Shown: positions 42,304 to 52,146, numbered from the stretch's first letter. The stretch: 64,000 bases of DNA from Nostoc sp. PCC 7524 (GCF_000316645.1 NC_019684.1:248001-312000); one strand, 5' to 3'. Notes: generated from the letters alone by a model not told the origin. Made by a program: numbers and translations.

Positions 42304-42940
42304 ACCCAACCTGTTCGCTACTGCTAAGATGAGCGATCGCTTGTTTGATCCAATCTTCTACGTAGGCATCTTTTGGTAGTCCGATGTCTTCGCTGACTAC
42401 GTGGAGGGCGTGGCTGACTTCGTGGGCAGTGTAGCCTAGGGCAAAGAGAGTCATTTGCACTTCTTCCAAAATGCCGGGGGCTGGCCCTTCGGTGGCGACG
42501 AAGAAGCCTGCTGATTTGCGCCATTCGATTAATTTGGCTTTGAGTTCTAAACAGATGCGTTCTGCGGTTTTCTTGCCCACACCAGGGGCTTGAATTAGCA
42601 TTTGTGTGTTAGCCGCAATGATGGCTTGGACTAAATCTGGTAATTCCATCGTATCCAACAAGGCGATCGCCAGAGCTGCACCCACGCCACTGACAGTTAA
42701 TAAATGGCGGAATAAATCGCGTTCGGCTGGGGACGCAAAACCATAAAGGAAGGGTACTTCTTCGCGAATTTGGTAATGGGTGAAGATTTGTACCAAGTCC
42801 CCAGTTGTGGGTAATTGCTTGGCTAAACGTTGCGGAATTTGCAAGTCATAACCCAAGCCGTTTACCTCTAGAGTCAGAATCACGCGATTACTGCCTAGGT
42901 TTTGGATACCAGCGACTATACCTTTGAGATAGCTAATCAT
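42302..42940 (-). CDS. ruvA: Holliday junction branch migration protein RuvA
   Basis: 212 residues. An N-terminal OB-fold ([12 protein letters not shown]...[17 protein letters not shown]) is followed by two HhH motifs ([15 protein letters not shown] and [17 protein letters not shown]) and a C-terminal RuvB-contact domain. It binds four-way junctions with RuvB. Its ATG overlaps the sucrose-phosphatase stop (ATGA), so the two are translationally coupled. ruvB and ruvC are not nearby. Confidence 0.96.
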   Translation of the reverse strand: MISYLKGIVAGIQNLGSNRVILTLEVNGLGYDLQIPQRLAKQLPTTGDLVQIFTHYQIREEVPFLYGFASPAERDLFRHLLTVSGVGAALAIALLDTMELPDLVQAIIAANTQMLIQAPGVGKKTAERICLELKAKLIEWRKSAGFFVATEGPAPGILEEVQMTLFALGYTAHEVSHALHVVSEDIGLPKDAYVEDWIKQAIAHLSSSEQVG

Positions 42941-43686
42941 TTTATGAAACCGAAATATTTAAGTCCTTCAAGAATACCCCCAGCACAAAAATCTTGTGCT
43001 AGGTAACGATGATTGGCAGGATACTGGTTGTGCCACTCCAGCAACTCTTGTCGGGCATTCCCAACAATGATTCCCCTTTCGTTGCCTACAGCGAACAATG
43101 CAATATCATTACCTGAATCGCCACAAACAACTGTTTGTTCTGCTGCAAATTTCCACTTTTGACGTAGAAACTGCATTGCCTGACCTTTATCGCTGGTACT
43201 TGGCACAATGTCAAGGTCTATACCGCTACTATAAATTAACTTTATATTAAGTTCATATTTTGCCAACTCTGACTCCAGTTGTGAAATTATACTGGCTGAA
43301 ACTTCTTGCTTCAGGAAAAAACTGACCTTAAAAGGACGCTGTTCTGAGTCTGGTTGTGGTTCTAACTCAGAAAATTGCTCGGTAATAGATAATACCTTAT
43401 CTCGATCCCAGCCAAGGGAAAGAATCTCTGCCCAACTGGAATCAGCAGTATCTTGGCCATCCAGATAAATCTCCGTACCTACGGAGACGACTAACCCATC
43501 CGGTTCGATAAGATTTTTTTCTATTTGAAGTTCTTTGTACAAAACAGGCGATCGCCCAGTGGCATAGACTATCTTCGTACCATATTCTTGGCGATGCTGA
43601 GTGAGAATTTGATTTAGTTGGGTGAGTGCTGCGTCATTACCTACCAATGTGTGATCTAGGTCTGTGACAAACAGAAATGGTTTCAT
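42937..43686 (-). CDS. Sucrose-phosphate phosphatase
   Basis: 249 residues of the HAD superfamily, S6PP family. It removes phosphate from sucrose 6-phosphate, the last step of sucrose synthesis. Motif I is [13 protein letters not shown] (nucleophile D9 and acid D11), motif II YATGRSP, motif III lysine in TSDKGQAM, and motif [15 protein letters not shown]. Sucrose matters in heterocystous species as a carbon carrier and osmolyte. The start at 43686 has TGGAG about 9 bp upstream. It is followed with a 4-bp overlap by ruvA. SPS is not in the window. Confidence 0.9.
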   Translation of the reverse strand: MKPFLFVTDLDHTLVGNDAALTQLNQILTQHRQEYGTKIVYATGRSPVLYKELQIEKNLIEPDGLVVSVGTEIYLDGQDTADSSWAEILSLGWDRDKVLSITEQFSELEPQPDSEQRPFKVSFFLKQEVSASIISQLESELAKYELNIKLIYSSGIDLDIVPSTSDKGQAMQFLRQKWKFAAEQTVVCGDSGNDIALFAVGNERGIIVGNARQELLEWHNQYPANHRYLAQDFCAGGILEGLKYFGFIK

Positions 43687-43711
43687 AATGATTTACTCCA
43701 AGTAATATAGC

Positions 43712-43770
43712 AATCCGATTTGATTTCTAAAATTATCTGCGTAGGTAGGCAATAGGCAATAGGCAATAGG
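43712..43770. repeat. Dispersed repeat with GGCAATAGG tail (copy 2)
   Basis: AATCCGATTTGATTTCTAAA and ATTATCTGCGTAGG, then GGCAATAGG heptamers. Matches 15190-15230 in order and sequence. Confidence 0.7.
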
Positions 43771-43798
43771 GAAGGAGAGGGTAGGGGCGATCGCTATC

Positions 43799-43960
43799 CT
43801 GACTTTTCACGGTAAGTCCCAAAACCTTGCCTACGGCACGCTACACGAACGTCAAGACAGGGGATAGGGGATAGGGTGTAGGGAAAACTTGAAAGCCTTA
43901 CTACACCCTACACCCCACACCCCACACCCTCTGACTTTTCCACATAACGTGAAAAGTCAG
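43799..43960. mobile_element. 162-bp MITE with 13-bp perfect TIRs and 9-bp target duplication
   Basis: Left end CTGACTTTTCACG (43799-43811) and right end CGTGAAAAGTCAG (43948-43960) are perfect inverted repeats. ATCGCTATC occurs immediately outside both ends (43790-43798 and 43961-43969), the signature of a 9-bp target site duplication. It has no transposase gene. The interior contains AGGGGAT and CACCCCACA STRR-like units. Confidence 0.85.
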
Positions 43961-44208
43961 ATCGCTATCAGCTTCATAACCTCCACTACTTTACTAGGAA
44001 TCTCTACATCTGCTGCTGACTCTGCGAATGGTGTAGTTGCCGCCACTCAAACAAAACAAGTTCGTCCTACCCGACTAACTGCCAAGGAAATTAGTCAAGT
44101 TAAACAAACGCTATCTGGTAAAAAACTGTTTCTTGACCACGCGTTCCGAGTTAATTTACCAGATTTTGGTAACTGTGTATTCGTACCAGTGCAGGAATTT
44201 TCTCCAAG
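43961..44208 (+). pseudogene. Remnant of a small exported-protein gene between two MITEs
   Basis: In frame from the right copy of the target duplication, the DNA encodes IAISFITSTTLLGISTSAADS, which resembles a signal peptide lacking its start, followed by about 60 polar residues (KQVRPTRLTAKEISQVKQTL, VNLPDFGNCVFVPVQEF). The 162-bp MITE lies where the start should be, and the 86-bp MITE supplies a foreign 3' end and stop (44303-44305). The open frame can be read from 43889, but its first 20 residues come from MITE repeat DNA. Family not recognised. It may be a dead gene or a newly assembled short ORF. Confidence 0.6.
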
Positions 44209-44294
44209 GACATCTCCAAAAAAGAACGTAGAGACGTTCATGGAACGTCTCTACAAGGTTTCTGGAAAACGCATATTTAATTTTTGGAGATGTC
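44209..44294. mobile_element. 86-bp palindromic MITE with 14-bp perfect TIRs (copy 1)
   Basis: GACATCTCCAAAAA (44209-44222) and TTTTTGGAGATGTC (44281-44294) are perfect inverted ends. Inside is a hairpin with GTAGAGACGTTC and GAACGTCTCTAC arms around ATG. A related copy lies at 59462-59539. No clear target duplication was seen. Confidence 0.8.
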
Positions 44295-44322
44295 TAATTG
44301 ATTGATTTGAAAATCTAATCTC

Positions 44323-45132
44323 TTACGCTGACCAAGCTTCCCGGAAGTCTGCGTACAGTGTCAAACCACCATCTACAAACAAGGTTTGACCGGTGATGTA
44401 TGCAGCCTCATCAGATGCTAAAAATGCTACGGCTGCACCCATCTCTTCAGAAGTACCAGCACGCATCATGGGAATATGACTTTCTACAACAGCTTTCTTT
44501 TTCGGGTCATCAGTCCAAGCTTCATTAATAGGTGTAATTGTAGCTCCAGGTGCTACAGCATTAACACGAATACCCCGATGAGCATATTCCAAAGCTAGAG
44601 TTTTCGTCATATTTTCCATCCCACCTTTGCTGATGGCATAGCTGATATACATTGGGCGAGGAATAATTTCGTGAACGCTAGAAATATTGATAATTACCCC
44701 TGAACGATTCTGATTCAGCAGGTGTTTGATAGTTTCACGCGCACATAGGTAAGCACCCCGCAAGTTCACCCCAATTACTCTGTCAAAGTCTTCAGTTGTA
44801 ACTTCATGGGATGGACATTCAGTTTGAATACCGGCGTTATTAATTAAAATATCTAGACTGCCAAATTTATCAATCACCGTATTGACCATCTGGGTAATAT
44901 CTTCTTCTTGAGAGACATCACCCTGTACTAGCAGTGACTTAACGCCGCAGTTTTCAATATCTCCACAAGCTTTCTGCATAGCCATTTCTTCAGTATCTTC
45001 CGCATCTGAAGAACTTTTACGGTAATTAATAGCAATATTACAACCTTCTTGAGCCAGACGAATTGCGATCGCCTGTCCAATACCGGAGCTTGCACCAGTT
45101 ATGAGAGCGTTTTTGCTTTTTAATCCTTTCAT
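44323..45132 (-). CDS. SDR-family oxidoreductase, glucose 1-dehydrogenase-like
   Basis: 269 residues, classical short-chain dehydrogenase. NAD(P) motif TGASSGIGQAIA near residue 14, NNAG near 95, catalytic Ser in INISSVHE and YAISK (Tyr and Lys) near 165, and PGATITPIN after the active site. The overall look (ENMTKTLALEYAHRGIRVNAVAPG, FVDGGLTL at the end) is of the glucose 1-dehydrogenase/3-oxoacyl-ACP reductase type; the substrate is uncertain. The C-terminus is 28 bp from the 86-bp MITE. It stands alone. Confidence 0.88.
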   Translation of the reverse strand: MKGLKSKNALITGASSGIGQAIAIRLAQEGCNIAINYRKSSSDAEDTEEMAMQKACGDIENCGVKSLLVQGDVSQEEDITQMVNTVIDKFGSLDILINNAGIQTECPSHEVTTEDFDRVIGVNLRGAYLCARETIKHLLNQNRSGVIINISSVHEIIPRPMYISYAISKGGMENMTKTLALEYAHRGIRVNAVAPGATITPINEAWTDDPKKKAVVESHIPMMRAGTSEEMGAAVAFLASDEAAYITGQTLFVDGGLTLYADFREAWSA

Positions 45133-45583
45133 AATTGATTACTTTTTTATTCAAGTTGACTGAATGAGTTTTAAGGCTAATCTTTAGATGATATTTACTG
45201 ATATCCTAATCAGGAAAAATTAGCTAAAAAGTTTACTTAAAATATTTAATAACTCTGCTTTTATCTGTAAAAATAACAGCAATTTCTATGTTGTGATAGC
45301 ATAAATAAGCTGACACAATGTGAGTACCCCAATATGTGTTATGTGTGGTGTGCAGCATCTGTCAACTAATAATACAAAACAGCTTGCTGACCAATATAGC
45401 AAGTATATTTTTATATATTCTCTACCAATTGAAAGAAATTTACCTACTCTCTGGGTAAATGCTAGCTGCCACAGATGAATTTCTAGAGACGCGCTCAATC
45501 ACCTCTCTACAATATTTGGGAAATAACACCAAAATTTTGGCGTTGACTATCAACAAACTTAAGTATAAAGGCGTAAATAATTA
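45133..45583. other. Intergenic region upstream of the SDR gene and the IS1634-like element
   Basis: AT-rich, about 450 bp. It should contain the SDR promoter. A minus-strand open frame at 45286-45498 shows no recognisable protein features. No repeat was spotted. Confidence 0.35.
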
Positions 45584-47827
45584 AACCCACCTTCCGCACC
45601 CTAACTGTCACACATCAAGCAAAGCCAGCAAAGTAGTACACAAGAACTAAAGTCAATTCAATTGCTAAGAGAGGTAATGAGAATAAGTTGCATTAAAATC
45701 GACAGGGGGAGTGAGAAAGTGAAGTTTTGCCGCAGAGATAAAAGAAAGGAAAAGAAAAGTTCAGAGAAAAAAATTAATTGCTCATAAAAAGATAAATGAG
45801 AAAATCACAACAGAAGCTGTGGAGAAATCTGTTGTGCAATTGCCACCCCAAGAAATGGAAATTCAGAACATAGACCATCTAGGGATAGTAGCAGGAATAA
45901 TAGATAGGATAGGATTAGTAGAAATAATCAATGAATTAATAGGAGTTGAAAAAGGAGAAAAAATCAGTTCAGGTCATGTTGTCAAAGCCATGATATTGAA
46001 TGGGTTAGGATTTGTATCCAAACCTTTATATATGTTTCCCAAATATTTTGAAACAATAGCCTGTGAGCATTTAATGGGAGTAGGAGTAAAACCAGAATAT
46101 CTCAACGACGATAAGCTGGGAAGAGTCATGGATAAACTATTTATCAAAGGACTGGATACAATATTTTCTATCATTGCCTTAAAAGCTGCCCAAAAATTTG
46201 GTGTATCTCTGTCATCATCACATTTAGATTCGTCATCAATGCACGTACATGGGCAGTACAACACCAGATTACCAGAAGTAATATTTGAGAATCAACAAAT
46301 AGGAAATACCCAAGAATCAGAAGAATTAGTAGTAAAATCACCAAAAGAGATTACCATCACCTATGGCTATTCCCGTGACCATAGACCAGACTTAAAACAA
46401 TTTATCATAGAACTAATATGTTCGGGAGATGGAGATATACCAATATTTTTAAAATTAGCATCTGGAAATCAAGCTGACTCATCCTGCTTTGGTCAAATAG
46501 CAGTAGAGTATCAAAAACAATTAGAAGTTGATAGTCTCATAGTTGCAGACTCGGCTTTATACACAGAATCAAATCTGAAATTAATGTCGGATTTACGTTG
46601 GTTATGTCGAGTGCCATTAACCATTAAAGCAGCACAATCATTAATATCAACATTAGCAGCATCAGAATTTATTGATAGTAACTTACCAGGATATAAATTT
46701 GCTGCAAAAATTGTAAGTTATGCAGGAATAGAGCAAAGATGGTTGGTAGTGCAAAGTCAAGAGCGAAAAGCATCAGACCTGCGTAAACTTTCACAAAAAA
46801 TTACGAAAGCTGAATCGAAAGCTGTTCTTGAGTTAAAAGAATTATCAAAAGATAAATTTGCTTGTGAGGTTGATGCTGTCAAGGCATTAACCAAACTATC
46901 AAAACAATTTAAATACCATCAAATTCAGTCGAGCCAAGTTACTGAAATCAAGTTCAAAAATCAAGATAATCAAGTAGAAACAGCATACCAAATATCAGCG
47001 ACAGTTTCCCAGGACGAAAGTAAAATTAACACAGAAGTTCTGGGTGCAGGACGTTTCATTATTGCCACTAATGTTTTAGATTTAAATGAACTTAGCAATG
47101 ACTCGATGTTGAATGAATATAAAGCCCAGCAGTCTTGTGAAAGAGGATTTGCTTTCCTGAAAGACCCATTATTTTTTGCCGACAGTATTTTCCTCAAAAG
47201 TCCAGAGAGAATAGAGTCATTGGCAATGATTATGGGTTTATGTCTGCTAGTTTATACCTTGGCTCAACGTCAAATCAGGACTGCACTCAGAAAATCTCAA
47301 TCAACAATTAAGAATCAGTTAGGTAAATCGACTGACCGCCCCACTTTACGCTGGATTTTTCAATGCTTTCAGTCTATTCATTTAGTTAAATTTAAGAATG
47401 AAAAACACATCTCTAATTGGAATCCCGAAAGAGACTTTATCTTAAATCTTTTACCTGATGATTGTTTAATTTATTATCAATTAGCCAGCTAACTCTTCTC
47501 TCTATTAATTTTATTTCTCCAATATCATGAGCTAATCTCTTTGATTCATAGCTCTTTTTCTTTTTGCCAATAATTTAGGTTTTTCGCAGGCTTTATGAGT
47601 CTAATTTATCATTTTCCTCTTCAACGTCTTCTTTTATTTATCTCTCACTCCTTCCTATTCCCTTAGTTCTTATTGGTACTTATTGAGAATAGGTTTTGAT
47701 GCCATTTTTGCTGGTTTATTGTTACTCAAATGTCTTTTGACACTCAGTATGTCTGTTTTTATTCTCACTTCGATGTTTCTTCTCCGTTATTTCACTCTGT
47801 GATACTTATGGGTGCGGAATGTGGGTT
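45584..47827 (+). mobile_element. IS1634-like insertion sequence (IS4 superfamily)
   Basis: Inverted ends are visible: AACCCACCTTCCGCACCC at 45584-45601 and GGGTGCGGAATGTGGGTT at 47810-47827, with one mismatch over 18 bp. The element of about 2.24 kb carries one transposase gene (45819-47492). No convincing target duplication flanks it. No HIP1 site was seen inside. Confidence 0.8.
45819..47492 (+). CDS. IS1634-family transposase
   Basis: 557 residues. An N-terminal DUF4277-like segment (IQNIDHLGIVAGIIDRIGLVEIINELI) is followed by an IS4-superfamily DDE domain: HLDSSSMHVHGQY (first Asp near 140), YSRDHRPDLKQF, LIVADSALYTE (second Asp near 240), and the YREK-like EYKAQQSCERGFAFLKDP (Glu near 440). 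The frame is intact, so the transposase may be active. The start is either GTG 45819 (MEKSVVQL) or ATG 45855 (MEIQNIDHLG); the family usually begins near the second. Confidence 0.88.
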   Translation: MEKSVVQLPPQEMEIQNIDHLGIVAGIIDRIGLVEIINELIGVEKGEKISSGHVVKAMILNGLGFVSKPLYMFPKYFETIACEHLMGVGVKPEYLNDDKLGRVMDKLFIKGLDTIFSIIALKAAQKFGVSLSSSHLDSSSMHVHGQYNTRLPEVIFENQQIGNTQESEELVVKSPKEITITYGYSRDHRPDLKQFIIELICSGDGDIPIFLKLASGNQADSSCFGQIAVEYQKQLEVDSLIVADSALYTESNLKLMSDLRWLCRVPLTIKAAQSLISTLAASEFIDSNLPGYKFAAKIVSYAGIEQRWLVVQSQERKASDLRKLSQKITKAESKAVLELKELSKDKFACEVDAVKALTKLSKQFKYHQIQSSQVTEIKFKNQDNQVETAYQISATVSQDESKINTEVLGAGRFIIATNVLDLNELSNDSMLNEYKAQQSCERGFAFLKDPLFFADSIFLKSPERIESLAMIMGLCLLVYTLAQRQIRTALRKSQSTIKNQLGKSTDRPTLRWIFQCFQSIHLVKFKNEKHISNWNPERDFILNLLPDDCLIYYQLAS

Positions 47828-47942
47828 AAAAGTTGGTAGTAAGGACTTCAGTCCTTCTTTTATGACTATAGTTATTACTAAGAAATTGATGATAAAAATT
47901 TTACCTTGTTTAACATAGAACAAATTATTCCCACCAACTTAC
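47493..47942. other. 3' part of the IS1634-like element and flank to xseB
   Basis: T-rich DNA with no gene seen. The IS right end is at 47810-47827. Just outside it, GTAGTAAGGACTTCAGTCCT (about 47836-47855) is a short palindrome resembling the GTAGTGAGGACT arm of the repeat at 40869. Confidence 0.45.
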
Positions 47943-48176
47943 TTAATCATCACTCAAGGTTTCAATTAATAAATCAACTTGCTGCTGTCGCTGCTGTAAA
48001 AATGTTTCACATTGACGTAAATATTCAACAGCCGTTGCAAACTGATCAAACACAGATTCTAATTCCAAATTACCTGATTCAATTTGAGCGATAATTTTTT
48101 CGATTTCGGCAATTTTATCCTCATAATTGCCATGAAACACAGGATCAGAATTAGAGGAATTATTACGTTTAATCAT
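47943..48176 (-). CDS. xseB: Exodeoxyribonuclease VII small subunit
   Basis: 77 residues, helical hairpin: [40 protein letters not shown] is the family signature of XseB. It binds XseA to form the single-strand-specific exonuclease VII. It follows xseA with an 8-bp overlap, indicating translational coupling. The 3' end is about 115 bp from the IS1634-like element. Confidence 0.94.
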   Translation of the reverse strand: MIKRNNSSNSDPVFHGNYEDKIAEIEKIIAQIESGNLELESVFDQFATAVEYLRQCETFLQQRQQQVDLLIETLSDD

Positions 48177-49428
48177 TAACTTTCTTCCGTCCTCTCCGCT
48201 TTGGTAATTCTGAAGTTTTCACTTCTATAACTTTTACTGTAACCTCACCCTGTGCCAATTGAATTAACAATTCTTCTCCTATAGTTAATTGATTAGCAAC
48301 ACGAGCGATCGCACCGTTTTCTTGTCTGACTACCGCATAACCACGCTGCAACACCGCCTTGGGATCGAGAGTGGCTAATTTTTGCCGCAACATTTCTAAA
48401 TGCTGCTGGGCGTGCTGCGATCGCGCTATCGTCACCTGCAACAAGTGCTGACGATGCCAAGTTAAGTTTTGCAGTTCTTGCCGCACTTGTCTATCCAAGC
48501 GCAGGTTTCGCAAACGGTTACGTAATGTTTGCAGTCGATGCACAGCCATTGTTTGAGAGTACAGCACCGCCTCATGTAAAGCTGCTACTCGTTGCTGATG
48601 TTGCGTATATAACTCAGCCAGGGCAGGTACAACGGTTTCCGCCGCCGCCGTGGGTGTATGTACACAAACATCCGCTACTAAATCTGTTAAAGATTCATCC
48701 CGTTGATGGCCAATCCCCGTAATTACTGGTATGGAACACTCAGCAACAGCTCTCACTACCCGTTCATCATTAAAACAAGCTAATTCCTCAACTGCACCCC
48801 CACCCCGTGATAGAATTAATACCTCGGCGCGTCCATCCCGTTCTACCCGTGCGATCGCCTTAACTATAGAATCCGGTGCTTGCTCACCTTGGACGGTAGC
48901 GGGTGAAAACAAAACGTGTAACCCTGGATATCTTTGCTTGAGGGTTCTTTGAATATCTCCCCAAGCCGCAGCCGTTGGGGAAGTGACAACGGCGATGGTT
49001 TGGGGATGCAGGGGGAGCGATCGCTTTCTTTGCGGATCAAACAAACCCTCAGCCAGCAAGCGATTGCGTAATTGTTGATAGCGCAGTGCTTGCAAACCCA
49101 CACCAGCCGGTAAAGCTTGCCAAACTGTTAATTGATACTCTCCCCTCTGTGGATATACGCGAATGCTGCCCAAAATAATGATTTGTTCCCCAGGAACGGG
49201 CAATTGGGCGAGTTTTGCTACTTGACTATTCCACGCCACACACTTAATCGCGGCTGTGCCGTTGGTGTCTTGTAGGGTAAAAAATAGCCCACTCCGATGC
49301 TGATTTGCACTGGAAACTTCACCAGTTACCCAAACTTGTCGCAGAATGGGATTTTCTTCTAATAGGACTTGGATATATTCAGTGATTCCTGCTACAGATA
49401 AAGTGGTATCAGGAAAGTCAAGATTCAT
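48169..49428 (-). CDS. xseA: Exodeoxyribonuclease VII large subunit
   Basis: 419 residues. An N-terminal OB-fold ([23 protein letters not shown]) and the catalytic domain with [75 protein letters not shown], then a coiled-coil segment that holds XseB. It degrades single-stranded DNA to short oligomers. It overlaps xseB by 8 bp. Confidence 0.96.
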   Translation of the reverse strand: MNLDFPDTTLSVAGITEYIQVLLEENPILRQVWVTGEVSSANQHRSGLFFTLQDTNGTAAIKCVAWNSQVAKLAQLPVPGEQIIILGSIRVYPQRGEYQLTVWQALPAGVGLQALRYQQLRNRLLAEGLFDPQRKRSLPLHPQTIAVVTSPTAAAWGDIQRTLKQRYPGLHVLFSPATVQGEQAPDSIVKAIARVERDGRAEVLILSRGGGAVEELACFNDERVVRAVAECSIPVITGIGHQRDESLTDLVADVCVHTPTAAAETVVPALAELYTQHQQRVAALHEAVLYSQTMAVHRLQTLRNRLRNLRLDRQVRQELQNLTWHRQHLLQVTIARSQHAQQHLEMLRQKLATLDPKAVLQRGYAVVRQENGAIARVANQLTIGEELLIQLAQGEVTVKVIEVKTSELPKRRGRKKVND

Positions 49429-49676
49429 CGTATTTCATCCCACTATGCACTTAAAATCAAAATAACGTCTTTTTGATACATTCAACATTCAGAGTGAAAA
49501 CTGACAGTTAAGTCGCCAAGAGATAGAAGAGTCGTTTAACACAGGTGTAGTCAAAATGCAGAAGGCGATCGCAGACGCTATCAGCAGCCATCTTCTTGGC
49601 GTAACAACAGCAATTTCTATAAAATTTGGTCGTGCGATCGCTTTATGATGCGGTAAGTATCATATAGGCGCAAATT

Positions 49677-50828
49677 ATGACGCAGACAATTTCCATTAAT
49701 GACAGCCAACGCTTACAACTCCAACCTCTAGAAATTCCCTCCCGTCTGCTATTGGGGCCGGGGCCTTGCAATGCTCATCCAGCAGTTCTGCAAGCGATGA
49801 ATACACCACCAGTGGGACATCTTGATCCGGCTTTTCTGGCGCTGATGGATGAAATTCAATCCCTGCTGCGCTACGCTTGGCAAACAGAAAACTCCCTGAC
49901 TATTGCGGTTAGTGGTACCGGTTCAGCTGCCATGGAAGCCACTATCGCCAATGCTGTAGAACCCGGTGATGTGGTTTTGATTGGTGTAGCTGGTTATTTT
50001 GGTAATCGTCTGGTGGATATGGCGGGCAGGTATGGCGCAGATGTCCGCACCATTACCAAACCTTGGGGACAAGTCTTCTCTCTAGAAGAACTCCGCACCG
50101 CCTTAGAAATTCATCATCCGGCAATTTTGGCTTTAGTTCATGCCGAAACTTCCACCGGCGCACGTCAGCCATTGGAGGGTGTCGGTGAACTCTGTCGTGA
50201 ATTCGGCACTTTATTACTGCTAGATACAGTCACAAGTTTAGGCGGTGTCCCCATATTTTTAGATGCTTGGGGTGTAGATTTAGCCTACAGTTGCAGCCAA
50301 AAAGGTTTAGGTTGTTCCCCTGGTGCTTCTCCTTTTACCATGAGTCCCCGCGCCTTGGAGAAATTACAAAAGCGTTCCACCAAGGTAGCAAACTGGTATT
50401 TGGATATGAATTTGTTGGGTAAGTATTGGGGGAGTGAGCGTGTATATCATCACACTGCCCCGATTAATTTGTACTATGGACTGCGGGAAGCATTACGTTT
50501 GATAGCTGAAGAGGGACTAGCCAACTGCTGGCAACGCCACCAAAAGAACGTAGAATACCTGTGGCAAGGCTTAGAAGAGATAGGATTGAGTTTGCACGTA
50601 GAACGGGAGTATCGCTTACCTACCCTCACCACTGTTCGTATTCCGACTGGAGTAGATGGTAAAGCAACTGCACGGCAGTTACTCACTGAACATGGCATTG
50701 AAATTGGCGGCGGTTTAGGTGAATTAGGCGGTCAAGTGTGGCGTGTAGGGTTAATGGGTTTTAATAGTCGTTCTGAAAGCGTGGACAGACTCATCGCCGC
50801 ATTGCAGCAAGTTTTACCCAAACAGTAA
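49677..50828 (+). CDS. Class V aminotransferase (alanine/serine-glyoxylate aminotransferase-like)
   Basis: 383 residues of PLP fold type I. LLLGPGPCNAHPAVLQAM is the start typical of serine-pyruvate/alanine-glyoxylate aminotransferases; SGTGSAAMEATIAN, HAETSTGARQPLEGVG, LLDTVTSLGGVPIFLD, and the PLP lysine in CSQKGLGCSPGASP near residue 205 are present. It converts glyoxylate to glycine in photorespiration. Older annotations call it the large subunit of soluble hydrogenase. It stands alone, divergent from xseA across 248 bp. Confidence 0.9.
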   Translation: MTQTISINDSQRLQLQPLEIPSRLLLGPGPCNAHPAVLQAMNTPPVGHLDPAFLALMDEIQSLLRYAWQTENSLTIAVSGTGSAAMEATIANAVEPGDVVLIGVAGYFGNRLVDMAGRYGADVRTITKPWGQVFSLEELRTALEIHHPAILALVHAETSTGARQPLEGVGELCREFGTLLLLDTVTSLGGVPIFLDAWGVDLAYSCSQKGLGCSPGASPFTMSPRALEKLQKRSTKVANWYLDMNLLGKYWGSERVYHHTAPINLYYGLREALRLIAEEGLANCWQRHQKNVEYLWQGLEEIGLSLHVEREYRLPTLTTVRIPTGVDGKATARQLLTEHGIEIGGGLGELGGQVWRVGLMGFNSRSESVDRLIAALQQVLPKQ

Positions 50829-51162
50829 AGTCATCTACTGTTAATGATGCCAGCATTTACTAATCGCCATTATCATACTAATTCAACAACTTTGTAATAC
50901 CTCGATTATCTGTAGGGGCGTAAGGCTTTGCGCCTCTACACAATCTATTCTGGATAGTTACAAATTACTAAGTTTTTGAGTAAAAAAGTTGACAACTAGA
51001 GGTGATCAGTTGAATTAATAAATAAGTCGGTTGCTTATCGTGTTCATAGATATAGCAGAAGGCAATAGGCAATAGTAAAATCCATGCCATGAATGAGTTT
51101 GAGCTTTTAATCATGCCCTAATCGCCTTGTCTACAGCTATAAAACCTGCTTATTTATGATTT
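50829..51162. other. Intergenic region with hairpin and composite repeat
   Basis: TGTAGGGGCG and CGCCTCTACA (50911-50940) form a nearly perfect 10-bp hairpin around a 10-nt loop, possibly ending aminotransferase transcription. The composite repeat 51051-51141 follows. No gene was seen. Confidence 0.5.
51051..51141. repeat. Dispersed element TATAGC...GCTATA with STRR core (copy 2)
   Basis: TATAGCAGAAGGCAATAGGC at the left and ATCGCCTTGTCTACAGCTAT(A) at the right, as at 24541-24597, but with a longer unique core between them. Confidence 0.65.
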
Positions 51163-52131
51163 ATGAACCAGGCTAATATCAACAAAAAATCTTTGATCAA
51201 ACTGTGTAAGTTAACTCTCGCGATCACTATAAGCTTGACTATTAGCAGTTGTACCCCTCAAAGAAGGGCAATGTTGCGAATCACTGCGGAGAAATTTCAC
51301 GAGCAGGTAGTTGTAGCGATCGCATCAGTTAAGGAAATATATACACTCAGCAATGTCCCCATAGATCAGCAACTTTCCCGTGATTTAATTACTCAACAAT
51401 TACTCACAGATCCTAGCGTTGATTTTAGAGATATTAGCGGAGTAGATAAAATTATCACTCAAGATGATGAACCAGATCAGCAAACATCTAATTTGGAACG
51501 GGAGTTAGAAAATTTAACAGCAGAATATGACGCAGCCTTAGAGATATTTCAAAATCTTGAAAATATAGATTATGGTAGTTCCAAAATAGTTGCTCAAACA
51601 GCCCAACCCGCACGATGCTTAACAGTGAAGATGCTACTTTTAGCCAAGCAAATTCAAGCCAGACCACCAAAACCAAATAATCCACAACGGGTACGTATCA
51701 GCTTAAAATTAAACCAACTCCGCAAACTATACAACAATCCAGATTTATCTTTACGCACAAACCCAGAAGAAATTAAACGCCAAGTTGCGGAACAAATAGA
51801 TGAATGGTTAGCAGTGAATGCTGCTGAAAAACGGATGATAGAAGATTCTATTTCTCAATTGGTAATAGCTGCGGATACTGGAGGCAAGCTATCAAAGTTG
51901 ATTGATGATTACTCAAATTTAAATTTTGAAGTAATTGCTACTAGAGTAACGCAGATTATTGGAGTCACAACTAATTTGACTGGTAGAGATTACAGTTCAA
52001 TTTTGACGAGGATGAACACTCTAGAAAATGCAATTAATCAAGACCGAACATTAAAAGAATTTCTTCGGGAAGTTTCGTTTAAAACTAGGAAAATACAAAC
52101 ATCCCAACCCCAATTGTGTCAAAGAATTTAA
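51163..52131 (+). CDS. Hypothetical lipoprotein
   Basis: 322 residues. The N-terminus has a lysine-rich start, a hydrophobic segment (LTLAITISLTI) and the lipobox ISSC near residue 29, so it is a predicted membrane-anchored periplasmic lipoprotein. The mature part is helical and coiled-coil rich (NLERELENLTAEYDAALEIF), with no enzyme motif seen. The next gene, a small coiled-coil protein on the same strand, starts 151 bp downstream; the pair may act together, but the spacer contains repeats. Confidence 0.65.
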   Translation: MNQANINKKSLIKLCKLTLAITISLTISSCTPQRRAMLRITAEKFHEQVVVAIASVKEIYTLSNVPIDQQLSRDLITQQLLTDPSVDFRDISGVDKIITQDDEPDQQTSNLERELENLTAEYDAALEIFQNLENIDYGSSKIVAQTAQPARCLTVKMLLLAKQIQARPPKPNNPQRVRISLKLNQLRKLYNNPDLSLRTNPEEIKRQVAEQIDEWLAVNAAEKRMIEDSISQLVIAADTGGKLSKLIDDYSNLNFEVIATRVTQIIGVTTNLTGRDYSSILTRMNTLENAINQDRTLKEFLREVSFKTRKIQTSQPQLCQRI

Positions 52132-52146
52132 AATCGATCTAAATAA

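Noticed and set aside
45286..45498. 70-codon minus-strand frame upstream of the SDR gene
   Set aside because: No motif, no supporting start signal, and composition like spacer DNA.
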